NCBI RefSeq assembly: GCF_009857535.1
Contig: NZ_WWCS01000012.1
Coordinates: 146,608 to 210,607 of the forward strand
DNA length: 64,000 bases
Reading direction: 5' to 3'
DNA from: Duganella margarita
GTDB lineage: Bacteria; Pseudomonadota; Gammaproteobacteria; Burkholderiales; Burkholderiaceae_D
Part shown: piece by piece, positions 9,017 through 18,600 of the stretch
Layout: each line of letters starts with the position of its first letter
Numbering within the stretch: position 1 is the first letter of the stretch
Notes under the pieces: generated by a model
Seen by the model: the letters and a program-made list of their open reading frames with translations, nothing else
What the model was told of the DNA's origin: nothing
Database searches by the model: none
Made by a program: the position numbers and the translations under genes

Positions 9017-9958
9017 ATGGAAAGACCGCACCCGCACTACGATAGATTGATCGCTGCAGCGCGTCATGCCGGACCGGCGACGGTTGCCGTGGCCCACCCC
9101 TGCGACCGCAATGCGCTGGAAGGCGCGCTCGATGCGGCCCGCATGGGATTGATCAAGCCGATACTGGTCGGCCCCGTCGCCCGCATCCGCGAAGTGGCCG
9201 ATGCGGCCGGGCTGGATATTTCGGACTGGCCCATCGTCGACACCGAACATAGCCATGCTTCGGCAGCGCGCGCGGTTGAGCTGGTGCATGAAGGCCAGGC
9301 CACCGCGCTGATGAAGGGCAGCCTGCATACCGACGAGTTAATGGGGGCCGTGGTAGCAACAGCCACCGGCCTGCGCACCGCGCGCCGCCTTAGTCACTGC
9401 TTCGTGATGGACGTGCCGGACCGCCCGGAGCCGTTGATTATCACCGACGCCGCCGTCAACATCGTTCCCACCCTGGCCGACAAGGTCGACATCGTTCAGA
9501 ACGCCATCGACCTGGCGCATGTGCTGCGCTTTAATCCCGTCAAGGTCGCCATCCTGGCCGCCGTGGAGACGGTCAGCTCCAAGATGCCATCCACCATCGA
9601 CGCGGCGGCGCTGTGCAAGATGGCCGACCGCGGGCAGATCACCGGCGCGTTGCTGGATGGTCCGCTGGCGATGGACAACGCCATCAATCCGGAGGCGGCG
9701 GCCATCAAGCATCTGGTGTCGCCAGTCGCCGGGCAGGCCAATGTGCTGCTGGCGCCGGACCTGGAAGCCGGCAATATGCTGGCCAAGAGCCTGACCTTCA
9801 TGGCCGGCGCCAGTGCAGCCGGCATCGTGCTCGGCGCGCGTGTACCGATCATCCTCACCAGCCGTGCAGACAGTGTGCAGGCACGGTTGGCGTCGTGTGC
9901 GGTGGCTGTGCTGGTCGCGCACAGCAAACTGTCTGGTGCGCGTATCCTGGGGAGCTGA
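9017..9958 (+). CDS. pta: phosphate acetyl/butyryltransferase
   Basis: A 313-residue single-domain enzyme of the Pta/Ptb family that interconverts acyl-CoA and acyl phosphate. Recognisable stretches are VGP near residue 48, ALMKGSLHTDELMGAV near 97-112, NPVKVAILAAVE, the ALLDGPLAMDNAI block and SPVAGQANVLLAPDLEAGNML. It lacks the MaoC hydratase domain carried by some relatives. The ATG at 9017 is preferred because AGAGGAG precedes it; the upstream in-frame ATG at 8993 has no such site. The acetate kinase gene follows after 4 bases, so the pair would link acetyl-CoA, acetyl phosphate and acetate. Butyryl specificity cannot be excluded. Confidence 0.88.
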   Translation: MERPHPHYDRLIAAARHAGPATVAVAHPCDRNALEGALDAARMGLIKPILVGPVARIREVADAAGLDISDWPIVDTEHSHASAARAVELVHEGQATALMKGSLHTDELMGAVVATATGLRTARRLSHCFVMDVPDRPEPLIITDAAVNIVPTLADKVDIVQNAIDLAHVLRFNPVKVAILAAVETVSSKMPSTIDAAALCKMADRGQITGALLDGPLAMDNAINPEAAAIKHLVSPVAGQANVLLAPDLEAGNMLAKSLTFMAGASAAGIVLGARVPIILTSRADSVQARLASCAVAVLVAHSKLSGARILGS

Positions 9959-9962
9959 CGCC

Positions 9963-11156
9963 ATGCAGGCCAACGATAGCATCATCGTCATCAACGCTGG
10001 TTCTTCCAGCATCAAGTTCTCGATGTACAGCGGGCCCGCGCTGGACCTGACCATGCGCGGCAAGATCGAGAACCTGTACAGCGGCGTGGCCCACTTCATC
10101 GCGCAGGATGAGGACAACGACGTGGTGGGTGAACGCCACTGGCGCGACGGTCCGCTCGACCACAAAGGTGGCATGCGCTTCCTGATCGACTTCGCCCAAG
10201 CGCATCTGGATGGTCACCGCGTGGTAGCGGTTGGGCATCGGATCGTGCATGGCGGTGTGGCGCATAGCCGGCCAGTCGTGCTGACGGCAGCGCTGGTCGA
10301 TGAACTGGAAAAGCTGGTGCCGCTGGCGCCCCTGCACCTGCCGCACAACCTGGCGCCGGTGCGATCATTGCTGGCGATGACCCCGCATGTGCCGCAGATC
10401 GGTTGCTTCGATACCGCCTTCCACGTCGGCCAGCCGGCCGAGGCGCAGGAGTTTGCGCTGCCGGCGAATATCACGGCGCTGGGCGTGCGCCGCTACGGTT
10501 TCCATGGACTCTCTTACGAATATATTGCTAGTGTGCTGCCACAGGCGGATGCCGGCCTGGCGCATGCGCGCGTGGTGGCGGCCCATCTGGGCAACGGCGC
10601 CAGCATGTGCGCCATGGATGCGGGCCGCAGCATGGCCAGCACCATGGGCTTTACCGCCGTTGATGGCCTGCCGATGGGTACCCGCTGCGGCGCGCTCGAT
10701 CCGGGCGTGGTGCTGTATCTGATGCAGGAGTTGGGCATGGATGTGGCGGCGGTGCAGAAGCTGATGTACCAGCAATCCGGCCTGCTGGGCGTGTCCGGCA
10801 TTTCATCCGACATGCGCACGCTGGAGCAGAGCGACGACCCGCGCGCCAAGGCGGCGATAGACCTGATGGTGTACCGTATCGGCCGCGAACTGGGCTCGCT
10901 GGCGGCGGCGCTGGGCGGCATCGATGCGCTGGTATTCTCCGGCGGCATCGGCGAAAACAGCATGTCCTTGCGCGCCGCGGTCTGCCAGGACGCGGCCTGG
11001 CTGGGTGTGCAGCTGGACGATGCGGCGAACGTCGCCGTCAATGGTGGCATCGTCCGGATCAGCAAGGCGGACAGCAAAGTCGCTGTCTGGATAGTGCCTG
11101 CCAACGAGGAATTGATGATCGCGCGCCATGCGCTGGAAGTGGTGGAGGCAGCATGA
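9963..11156 (+). CDS. ackA: acetate kinase
   Basis: A 397-residue acetate kinase (acetyl phosphate + ADP to acetate + ATP) of the ASKHA fold. It opens with the signature INAGSSSIKFSMY. It also shows GHRIVHGG, the CFDTAFH stretch, RRYGFHGLS, HLGNGASM, and the ADP-site block VFSGGIGENS. It starts 4 bases after pta, and its own stop overlaps the fabI start (ATGA). An earlier in-frame ATG at 9813 would run back into pta and is rejected. Confidence 0.93.
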   Translation: MQANDSIIVINAGSSSIKFSMYSGPALDLTMRGKIENLYSGVAHFIAQDEDNDVVGERHWRDGPLDHKGGMRFLIDFAQAHLDGHRVVAVGHRIVHGGVAHSRPVVLTAALVDELEKLVPLAPLHLPHNLAPVRSLLAMTPHVPQIGCFDTAFHVGQPAEAQEFALPANITALGVRRYGFHGLSYEYIASVLPQADAGLAHARVVAAHLGNGASMCAMDAGRSMASTMGFTAVDGLPMGTRCGALDPGVVLYLMQELGMDVAAVQKLMYQQSGLLGVSGISSDMRTLEQSDDPRAKAAIDLMVYRIGRELGSLAAALGGIDALVFSGGIGENSMSLRAAVCQDAAWLGVQLDDAANVAVNGGIVRISKADSKVAVWIVPANEELMIARHALEVVEAA

Positions 11157-11929
11157 ATACGGAAACCGTCTATCCCATCCTGACCGGCAAGCGCGCGCTG
11201 GTGGTTGGCGTCGCCAACGAACAGTCGATCGCGTGGGGCTGTGCGCTGGCCTTCCGCAAGCTGGGCGCCGACGTCGTGCTCACGTATCTGAACGAGAAGG
11301 CGCTGCCGCACGTGGCGCCGCTGGCGCAGCAGATCGATGCGCAACTGCTGCCGCTGGACGTGACGCAGCCCGGCCAGCTGGAGGCGGTATTCGCCACGCT
11401 GGCGCAGAAGGGCCAGCTGGATATCCTGGTCCACTCGATCGCCTTCGCGCCGAAGGCGGATTTGCAGGGCGGTTTGCTGGACTGCTCGCTGGACGGCTTC
11501 CTGCAGGCGATGGATGTGTCGTGCCACTCGTTCGTGCGCATGGCCAAACTGGCGGCGCCTTTGATGTCCGACGGCGGCACGCTGTTCGCCATGAGCTACC
11601 ACGGTGCGGACAAGGTGGTCCCCAACTACAACGTCATGGGACCGGTGAAGGCGGCGCTGGAAGCGGCTTGCCGCTATCTCGCTTATGAACTCGGGCCACG
11701 CGGCATTCGCGTGCATGCCATTTCGCCGGGGCCATTGCAAACGCGCGCCGCCTCGGGGCTGAAGGACTTCGACCATTTGCTGGCGGATGCGGTGGCGCGC
11801 GCGCCGTTGGGAGAACTGGTGGACATCGTTGATGTCGGCAATACCTGCGCCTATCTGGCATCGCCGTTTGCGAAACGGCTCACCGGCAGCACGGTCTACG
11901 TAGACGGCGGCCTGAATATCATCGCTTGA
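11153..11929 (+). CDS. fabI: enoyl-ACP reductase
   Basis: A 258-residue FabI-type short-chain dehydrogenase that reduces trans-2-enoyl-ACP with NAD(P)H. The FabI-specific cofactor motif (GVANEQSIAWGCA) replaces the usual TGxxxGIG. The active-site block SYHGADKVVPNYNVMGPVKA carries the Tyr-x6-Lys pair. The length matches E. coli FabI (262). Operon position after pta-ackA is unusual for the housekeeping copy, so this may be a second enoyl reductase tied to acyl-phosphate or PHB-related metabolism. That role is inference. Confidence 0.88.
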   Translation: MNTETVYPILTGKRALVVGVANEQSIAWGCALAFRKLGADVVLTYLNEKALPHVAPLAQQIDAQLLPLDVTQPGQLEAVFATLAQKGQLDILVHSIAFAPKADLQGGLLDCSLDGFLQAMDVSCHSFVRMAKLAAPLMSDGGTLFAMSYHGADKVVPNYNVMGPVKAALEAACRYLAYELGPRGIRVHAISPGPLQTRAASGLKDFDHLLADAVARAPLGELVDIVDVGNTCAYLASPFAKRLTGSTVYVDGGLNIIA

Positions 11930-11941
11930 GGGGAACACACC

Positions 11942-12238
11942 ATGCAAGTCATCTTGTCCGGATTGCACTGCGACGCGTGTGAAGACAGCGTCACGGAAGG
12001 GCTGAAGCCATTTTTCCACGTGAAGAACGTGAACATGATCCGCGAGGGGTTGGAGGACAATCCCTGGGCCTTGATCGAGGTACACGATTCGTATGAACAC
12101 GTGTGGAACGTCTGTAACCAGCTGCGCGGCGTTTTCCATCGCGGTAAGAAGCTGCACTTTTATATTCCGCTGCACCAGGAAGACGTATTCCACGATTTCC
12201 ACGAGCTGGCGCCGCATCAGCGCATCAATATCCTTTAG
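11942..12238 (+). CDS. small protein with N-terminal CxxC, unknown function
   Basis: A 98-residue soluble protein preceded by GAGGGGA. The start (ILSGLHCDACEDSVTEGLKPF) resembles the metal-binding loop of heavy-metal-associated (HMA) domains, where an MxCxxC motif begins an alpha/beta fold. The remainder is rich in His and aromatic residues (HDFHELAPHQ) and shows no family I recognise. It is the last gene of the pta-ackA-fabI operon, 12 bases after fabI. Its stop overlaps the stop of the convergent flavoprotein by 4 bases. Confidence 0.7.
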   Translation: MQVILSGLHCDACEDSVTEGLKPFFHVKNVNMIREGLEDNPWALIEVHDSYEHVWNVCNQLRGVFHRGKKLHFYIPLHQEDVFHDFHELAPHQRINIL

Positions 12239-13893
12239 GCCCGGCTGGCCAGGAAGCCGTGGATCTGCGACACCACCGCTGCGCCTTCGCCCACACCCGC
12301 CGCTACCCGTTTGGTGGAGCGTGCGCGGACATCGCCAATCGCAAATACGCCCGGCACGCTGGTTTCCAGCGCCGCCCGCTCACTGCCCGGCGCAGCCACG
12401 TCGGAGCCAGTCAAAATAAAGCCTTTGTCATCTACCTGTACACCGCAGTCGCTTAGCCAGCCGGTGTTCGGCTCGGCGCCGATGAACAGGAACACGTGCT
12501 TGATGTTGTAGACCGTTTGTTCCTCGCTGCGATGGTTGCGCACTTCTACTTTCTCCAGACCTTCCTCGTCGCAGCCTTCCAGAGCGACGATTTCCGATTC
12601 CGTATGCAGTGTGATGTTGGGCGTGGCCGCAATGCGGTCGATCAGGTAGCTGGACATGGTGTCCGCCAGGCTGTCCCTGCGGATCAACATATGGACCCTG
12701 GAAGCGTGGCTGGCCAGATACACGGCCGCCTGGCCGGCCGAATTGCCGCCGCCGACCAGGATCACTTCATCGTTGGCGCACAGGCCTGCTTCCAGCGGCG
12801 AGGCCCAGTAGTACACGCCTTTGCCTTCGAACTGCTTGAGATTCGCCAGCGACGGACGGCGATAGCGCGCGCCGCAGGACAGCACCACGGCGCGGCCTTG
12901 CAGGTGCGTCAGGCTGCCGCACATTTCCACTTGCAGCGGATAGGTGTCGCACAGCAGGCGGCCGGCCGGCGCGGGAATCGCCATCTTGACGCCGAATTTT
13001 TGCGACTGCACGAAGGCGCGGCCGGCCAATGCAGCGCCCGAGATGCCGGTCGGGAAGCCGAGGTAGTTTTCGATGCGCGCGCTGGCTGCGGCCTGGCCGC
13101 CGTAGGCGCGGGTTTCCAGCACCAGCACCGACAGTCCTTCGGAGGCCGCGTACACGGCGGTGGCCAGGCCTGCGGGGCCGGCGCCGACCACGATCACGTC
13201 CCAGATCGTGTCGGGACTGAGCGGGGGCAGGGTGCCGAGGCAGCGGCCCAGGTCCACCACGGTTGGATTCATCCTGACGCCGCCATCCGGGCACACGGCC
13301 AGTGGCCAGTCGCTGGCTTCCGGCTGGTAGCGTTCGACCAGCGCGCGCGCCTGCTCGTCGCTGCGCGGGTCCAGCACGCGGTGGGGCAGGCCGTTACTGT
13401 TCAACCATCCCTGCAAGGCGTGCATGCGCGGGTGGCCGGGCGGGGCTACCAGCACTACGCCGCCGTCCTTGTTGTCCAGTTGTTCGACGCGGCGCAAGAT
13501 GAAGGCGCGGACGATGCGCTCGCCCAGCTCCGCTTCGGCGATCAGCAGCGAGCGCAGTGCTTCGGTGGTCAGCGCCAATACTTCCACCTCGCCCACGGCG
13601 TGGCCGTTGACCAGTGACGGCGCGCCGGCCAGCTGGCTGATTTCGCCGGCGAACTCGCCCACGCCATGCTCGGTGATGACCGAGCTGTTGCCCAGACCAT
13701 CGTAACGGCCAATGCGTATCGCGCCTTTCAGCACCACATACATGCCAAAGCTGCTGTGGCCTGCTTCGAACAGGCGCTCGCCGTCGCGGAAGCACATCAA
13801 CGCACCGAAGCGCTGGATGCGTTTGATCTCGGCCGGCGCCAGTTTTGGCAGCGCTTGCGCGCTGCGGTTCTTGAAAGTGTCGTAGATCGTCAT
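12235..13893 (-). CDS. cyclic-nucleotide-domain FAD oxidoreductase, thioredoxin-reductase fold
   Basis: A 552-residue cytoplasmic protein. Residues about 10-130 form a cNMP-binding domain (GERLFEAGHSSFGMYVVLKGAIRI, then FAGEISQLAGAP in the phosphate-cassette position). Residues about 145-225 look like a cysteine-free thioredoxin-like spacer. Residues 230-552 are a TrxB-like flavoprotein: FAD site VVGAGPAGLATAVYAASEG, GGQA, NAD(P) site LVGGGNSAGQAAVYLA, and a final GDVR FAD motif. The CxxC disulfide of thioredoxin reductase is absent; WASPLE stands where CATCDG is expected. It therefore cannot reduce thioredoxin in the usual way. Confidence 0.88.
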   Translation of the reverse strand: MTIYDTFKNRSAQALPKLAPAEIKRIQRFGALMCFRDGERLFEAGHSSFGMYVVLKGAIRIGRYDGLGNSSVITEHGVGEFAGEISQLAGAPSLVNGHAVGEVEVLALTTEALRSLLIAEAELGERIVRAFILRRVEQLDNKDGGVVLVAPPGHPRMHALQGWLNSNGLPHRVLDPRSDEQARALVERYQPEASDWPLAVCPDGGVRMNPTVVDLGRCLGTLPPLSPDTIWDVIVVGAGPAGLATAVYAASEGLSVLVLETRAYGGQAAASARIENYLGFPTGISGAALAGRAFVQSQKFGVKMAIPAPAGRLLCDTYPLQVEMCGSLTHLQGRAVVLSCGARYRRPSLANLKQFEGKGVYYWASPLEAGLCANDEVILVGGGNSAGQAAVYLASHASRVHMLIRRDSLADTMSSYLIDRIAATPNITLHTESEIVALEGCDEEGLEKVEVRNHRSEEQTVYNIKHVFLFIGAEPNTGWLSDCGVQVDDKGFILTGSDVAAPGSERAALETSVPGVFAIGDVRARSTKRVAAGVGEGAAVVSQIHGFLASRA

Positions 13894-13999
13894 GATGCTA
13901 GTCTACCGCTAATCGACTGCGCACAACTACATTCTAAAGTGAGACTTTTGGCAGATCGTGGTTCGCATATACTGTACAAAAATTCATAAAGGAGACGGT

Positions 14000-14629
14000 G
14001 TGCGTAAATTAGCAAGTGCTGCGATATTGATGTTGGCCGCCCAGGGCGCCGGCGCGGTCGATCTGTTTAACGGCCGCGATTTCAGCGGCTGGGAACTGCA
14101 AACCACGCCATCGGCTACGGTTGCCGATGCTTTCCGCATGCTGCCGGATGGCGTGATCGCTTCGGCAGGCAAGCCGTCCGGCTTTCTCGCCACTACCGAT
14201 AATTTCCGCAACTACACGCTGCACGTTGAATGGCGCTGGACCGGCAAACCGGGAAATAGCGGCGTGCTGCTGCACATCAGCCCCGGCGCGTTTGACAGGG
14301 TATGGCCGGTCAGCCTGCAAGTGCAGACCAAGAACGGCAACGCCGGCGACCTGCTGCCGATGGCGGCCGGCAGCTTCGCCGAGCCGCTGACCAGCAAGCC
14401 TGGCGCAGAAACCCGCATCAAGGCGCATACGGCGGCCGACAGCGAAAAGCCGGTGGGTGAATGGAATGCCTGCGACATCGTCAGCCGCGACGGCACGGTG
14501 GAGGTGACGGTCAATGGCGTGTTGCAGAATCGCGTGACGAACGTGTCACCGGCATCCGGCCGGATCGGCTTCCAGCTGGAAGGCACGCCGTACGAGTTGC
14601 GCCGCGTGGTGCTGACGCCGCTGGATTGA
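14000..14629 (+). CDS. secreted DUF1080 (3-keto-disaccharide hydrolase-like) protein
   Basis: A 209-residue exported protein. The GTG at 14000 is chosen because AAAGGAG lies just upstream and the protein then begins with a clean signal peptide (KLASAAILMLAAQGAGA, cut before VDLFNG). The mature part opens with DLFNGRDFSGWEL and contains GNSGVLLH and EWNACDIVSRDGTVEVTVNG, the usual DUF1080 landmarks of a concanavalin-like beta-sandwich. DUF1080 proteins act on or bind sugars, but no substrate can be assigned. It stands alone between two minus-strand genes. Confidence 0.85.
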   Translation: MRKLASAAILMLAAQGAGAVDLFNGRDFSGWELQTTPSATVADAFRMLPDGVIASAGKPSGFLATTDNFRNYTLHVEWRWTGKPGNSGVLLHISPGAFDRVWPVSLQVQTKNGNAGDLLPMAAGSFAEPLTSKPGAETRIKAHTAADSEKPVGEWNACDIVSRDGTVEVTVNGVLQNRVTNVSPASGRIGFQLEGTPYELRRVVLTPLD

Positions 14630-14648
14630 GATCTCAGCGGGGCGGCGC

Positions 14649-15392
14649 TTAGTCTCCGCCGCCACCTCCGCAACCACCGCCACCACACCCGCCGCCACAG
14701 CTGCTTCCTCCGCTGTCCCCGCCACCGTCGCTGCTATCGCCGCCGCCATCGCCCCAATCGGAGCCGCCATCGCTGCCGCCGCCACAGCCGGTGCTGGTAT
14801 GTCCAAGGTCGCCGCCGCAGTAGGGCGCTGCGCTGCTACTGCCGTCCTGGCGCGGAAAGCCACTGCAATCCGGCACGTAGACGTAGCCATTGAGTATGCT
14901 GAATTTGGCGTCCAGCGCAAATAACAAGGGCAAGCGCGTGGGATTCTTCGGATTGATGTTCTCCTCATGGCAAGCGTAGTGCCAAGTGCGCCGGATGCCG
15001 GCGTTGTTGCGCTGTCCCTTGAGCAGCATGATGGCCGGTGAATGATGCAGGAACCGGCCGAACGCATGACGGCAAAACTTGTTGTATTCGCGGGTGTAGA
15101 GGATGAATTCGTGCCACAGGTCGTCGACCACTTGCGAGGGCATCGAGACGAATTGGCGCCCGCTTTTCAGGTGCGCCATAAAGAACTGACGAAGTCCTTG
15201 CGCTACCAGTTGGCAGTCCTTCTGCGTAAGATGCGGATGATGCTGGCGCAGCTTGTCGAAGAGGCCTGGTGGCAGGGAAAATTCCCGGATGTGCTGTTCT
15301 CGGCGAGCGCGCCGAGCGGTGCGCAGGTCCATCCATAAGATAGCGGATAGTCCAACCAATACGATGTAGGGAATGGACGCGGGAATGTTCAC
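14649..15392 (-). CDS. membrane-anchored protein with Gly/Ser/Cys-rich tail
   Basis: A 247-residue protein with one N-terminal membrane helix (about 6-24). A conserved-looking cytosolic domain follows, with the pattern VVDDLWHEFILYTREYNKFC and GRFLHH (about residues 88-115). This recalls the D-x-x-WH-x-F-x-x-x-T-x-x-Y-x-x-FC pattern of glycine-rich-domain (GRDP/DUF1399-like) proteins. The last 60 residues are almost entirely Gly, Ser, Asp and Cys, ending in repeated CGGGGCGGGGGD-type sequence. The function is unknown. The skewed tail produces long spurious frames on the other strand. Confidence 0.7.
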   Translation of the reverse strand: MNIPASIPYIVLVGLSAILWMDLRTARRARREQHIREFSLPPGLFDKLRQHHPHLTQKDCQLVAQGLRQFFMAHLKSGRQFVSMPSQVVDDLWHEFILYTREYNKFCRHAFGRFLHHSPAIMLLKGQRNNAGIRRTWHYACHEENINPKNPTRLPLLFALDAKFSILNGYVYVPDCSGFPRQDGSSSAAPYCGGDLGHTSTGCGGGSDGGSDWGDGGGDSSDGGGDSGGSSCGGGCGGGGCGGGGGD

Positions 15393-15456
15393 GCTGACAC
15401 CTCGTTGACTATCTTGACGAGGGCAATTCTAGATCACGGGGCTGACGTAACCACTG

Positions 15457-15567
15457 GTGTTTGTCAAATTTCGTTCAGCCGCAGTGCTGATTGCGCCTGC
15501 GCAGGCGCAAAACCCCGGCGCCATGCACCCGGCCGTGATCAGCACCATCGTCAACGCCGCGCATTAA
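15457..15567 (+). CDS. possible small secreted peptide or gene remnant
   Basis: A GTG-started frame of 36 residues begins like a signal peptide (FVKFRSAAVLIAPAQAQ) and ends HPAVISTIVNAAH. No convincing ribosome site is visible. It could be the leftover of a larger exported protein gene, or chance. It is the only coding-like content in the gap from 15393 to 15620. Confidence 0.25.
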   Translation: MFVKFRSAAVLIAPAQAQNPGAMHPAVISTIVNAAH

Positions 15568-15600
15568 AAAAATGCCGGGCACTTCGCAGTGCCCGGCATC
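15565..15600 (-). terminator. Rho-independent terminator of the di-heme lipoprotein gene
   Basis: A perfect 12-bp stem, ATGCCGGGCACT (15572-15583) with AGTGCCCGGCAT (15588-15599), encloses a 4-base loop. On the minus strand it is followed by a run of T (AAAAAAA on plus, 15566-15572). It lies 21 bases past the stop at 15621. Confidence 0.92.
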
Positions 15601-15620
15601 AAAGAACTACTAAGGATAAG

Positions 15621-18600
15621 TTACAGCGACTTCAGGAACGCCAGCAGCGCATCGCGGTCCGCTGCGGTCAGGTTTTCAAAGCGTTGACGCGATTTGGTCG
15701 CTTCGCCGCCGTGCCACATGATCGCCTCGGTCAGGTTGCGTGCGCGGCCGTCGTGCAGGTAGCCAGCTTTGCCTGCGGAACCCATCACGGTGTCCGAGTA
15801 GCCGATACCCCACAGCGGCGAGGTACGCCACATATTGCCCTTGGCCTGGCCTTCCACAAACTTGTCCGCCAGACCGGCGCCCATGTCGTGCAGCAGCAGG
15901 TCGGTGTACGGTTTGATGTTCTGGTTGCGCAGTTCCGCAAACAGGCTGCCGCTGCCGGTCTTCTGGTCTACCGTGTGGCAGGCAGCGCAACGCATGCCCT
16001 GGAACACCGTGCTGCCCTTGGCGATCTTGGCCGGATCCACATCCAGATCCTTCAGCGGCGACACGCCTTTCGGGAAACCGCTGGAGATCGCGCGCTGGGA
16101 AGGCACCGCCACCAGCGACAGATACTGGGTGATCAGCGTCAGTTCCGCTTCGCTCACGCCTTTTTGCGCGGCCGCCGACTTGCAGCCGGCAGGATCGGTC
16201 AGGCAGCTACGGTTAGGATACAGCGGCGATGTCACCGACATATCCTGTACCAGCGCAGCAGCAGCCTGGTGACGCAGGGTGGCCTTGGCAGCTTTCCAGC
16301 CGAAGCGGCCCAGACGCACGGCGCCGGTGTCCGGATCGAACACGTAGTTGGCGCTGCCTTTCACGCCGTCTTCATCCGGTGCGGTACGGACCTTGGCCAG
16401 GATGTCGGCTTCCGGAATGGCTTCCAGCAGGCCGACGCCCAGCATCGGCTGCGCCTGGCGCAGCGATACGGTGTCCGGCGTCGCGCTTTCGAAGGCCAAT
16501 ACCGGCTTGCGCAGTTCCACCGCCGTGCCATCCGCCAACTTGGCGATGCTGGAAACGAAACTGGCGACACGTACGCCCAGGCCCCAGTTCTGTGGCGCAC
16601 CGGTCGACGATACCGCGTTCATCTGCACCGCCGTACCATATTGCGGATGCGGGGTTTGCACGCCATTGGCATCGGTCACCGCCACCCGCACGGTCATGTT
16701 GTCCAGACGCTGGTTGACAGCGATCGGCGCCGGGCTGCGGCCGTTGTTGACGTGGCAGCCGATACAGGCGGACTGGCCATAACGCTGGCCTTGCAGGCCG
16801 ACGGCCGGATCGTAACGGTCATTGCCTGGCTCGTTGTGCATGCCGGTGGTGAAGTTGGTGTGCACCAGACGCCGGCCTTCGACGAAGCGCTGCATATTCT
16901 GCATGCCGACGTTGTTTTGCGGCTGCTGGAACATGTGGTCGCCGTTGTCGGCGTAATCATACGACACCGAACCGGTACCGCCTTGCAGGTACTGGTCTGG
17001 AATCGGCGTCGAATTCAGGCGCGGCTGGATGCCGTACCATGGACGCAGGCCCTGGCCGACTACATAGGTCCACTCGTTGGCGTAGTAGCGGAAGCCGCCG
17101 TTGTCGCCCTTGGCCTTCATCGCTGCCTCGACCGCAAACATCGATGGACCGGCTTCGATCACGTCGCCGACTTTAAGCGGGCGCGCATCGACGGCGGTGC
17201 CGTCCGGGAAACCGGCCGCGTTCAGGTGGTTATGACGCGGGTACTCCTTGATCAACAGCGTGCAACCGTTATTGATGCCGTTTGCCGAGTTGAGCTTGAA
17301 GTTGGCTGGGTAGGCGACCGGATCGCAAGGCTGGTTGTTGTCCTGCACGATCTCGCGGCCGACCATCCAGCCGTAGCCGGTGCTGCCCGGGTCGTCGAAG
17401 CGGCGGAAGAACACAGTGTTGCCGCGCAAGCCCTGGGTCTGGTGGTACTCGTTGAAGATCAGGGTCGGCTTGGTAACGCCGGCCACGCGGCTGTTGTCGA
17501 TCATCTCCAGGCCCCAGGTGCGGTTCTTGAAGTAGTTCGCCACGAAGATCAGGTAAGCGCCCGGGCCTTTGTCCTGCGGCAGACCGGTGACCGGATCGAC
17601 GGTGTCGTTGGGGCCGTAGCCGATTTCGTTCCAGTCCTCGCCGCGCTCGCGGCCATGACGGCCGACGCCGCGCGCGCCCCAGCGGGTGACGATGGTGCCG
17701 TCGGCCAGCGTGAACTGGGTCGATTCCAGCGGCTGCGCATAGCTCGGCAGCGGAATCAGGCCGGCGCCGCTGGCAGGGAAGGGGAAGGCCGAGGTGGTGG
17801 TGCCGGCCGCCAGGCTGTTGTCGCTGCCCGGAGTCTTGAACTCGACTTCAAACAGCGAATAACCGTACTGGGTGGCGCGCTGCACGCCTTGCAGCTGGAT
17901 GTAGCGGGCGTTGACGCCGAGGTTGAAGAACTCCTCGGTGCCGCCCTGGCCGTTGGTGACACTGCGGATCACGGTCCAGCTCTGGCCGTCGTCCGACACG
18001 GCCAGGTTGTACTGCTTGCCGTAGGCGTTTTCCCAGGTCAGCTTCAGGTAGCCGATTTGCGTCTTGGCGCCGAAGTCGAATTGCAGCCACGCGCCATTGT
18101 CGGCGGCGCTGCTCCAGCGGGTATTGAGCTTGCCATCGACCGCCAGGTCGGCGGTGTTGGCGCCTTCCACTGGCGAGGAGGTCACCTTGACCGGCTTGAT
18201 CGACACGCCCGGCTTGGTCACGTCGACCGGCACTTGCGGCGTGGTGGCCGGATCGTCCGGCAGGGTGCCGGTACCGGTGTCCGTGCTGCCGCCGGAGTAG
18301 GCGACGATCTCGAAGATCGAGTAGCCGTAGCCGGTGGAACGCTTGATGCCCAGCATGCGCAGATAGCGGCCCTGGCCGTTCAGGCCGGTCAGGTCCTCGA
18401 CGCCGCCATTGCTGCCGGTGACGTGTTTGAGCGTGGTCCAGTTGGAATTATCGTCCGACACCTGCAGTTCATATTCGGTGGCGTGGGCGTTTTCCCAGTT
18501 GATGTGGACGCGGTTGATGGTCTGGGTCTGGCCGTAGTCCAGCGTCAGCCATTCGTTGTCGCTGAAGCCACTGCCCCAGCGCGTGCCGTCGTTGGTATCG

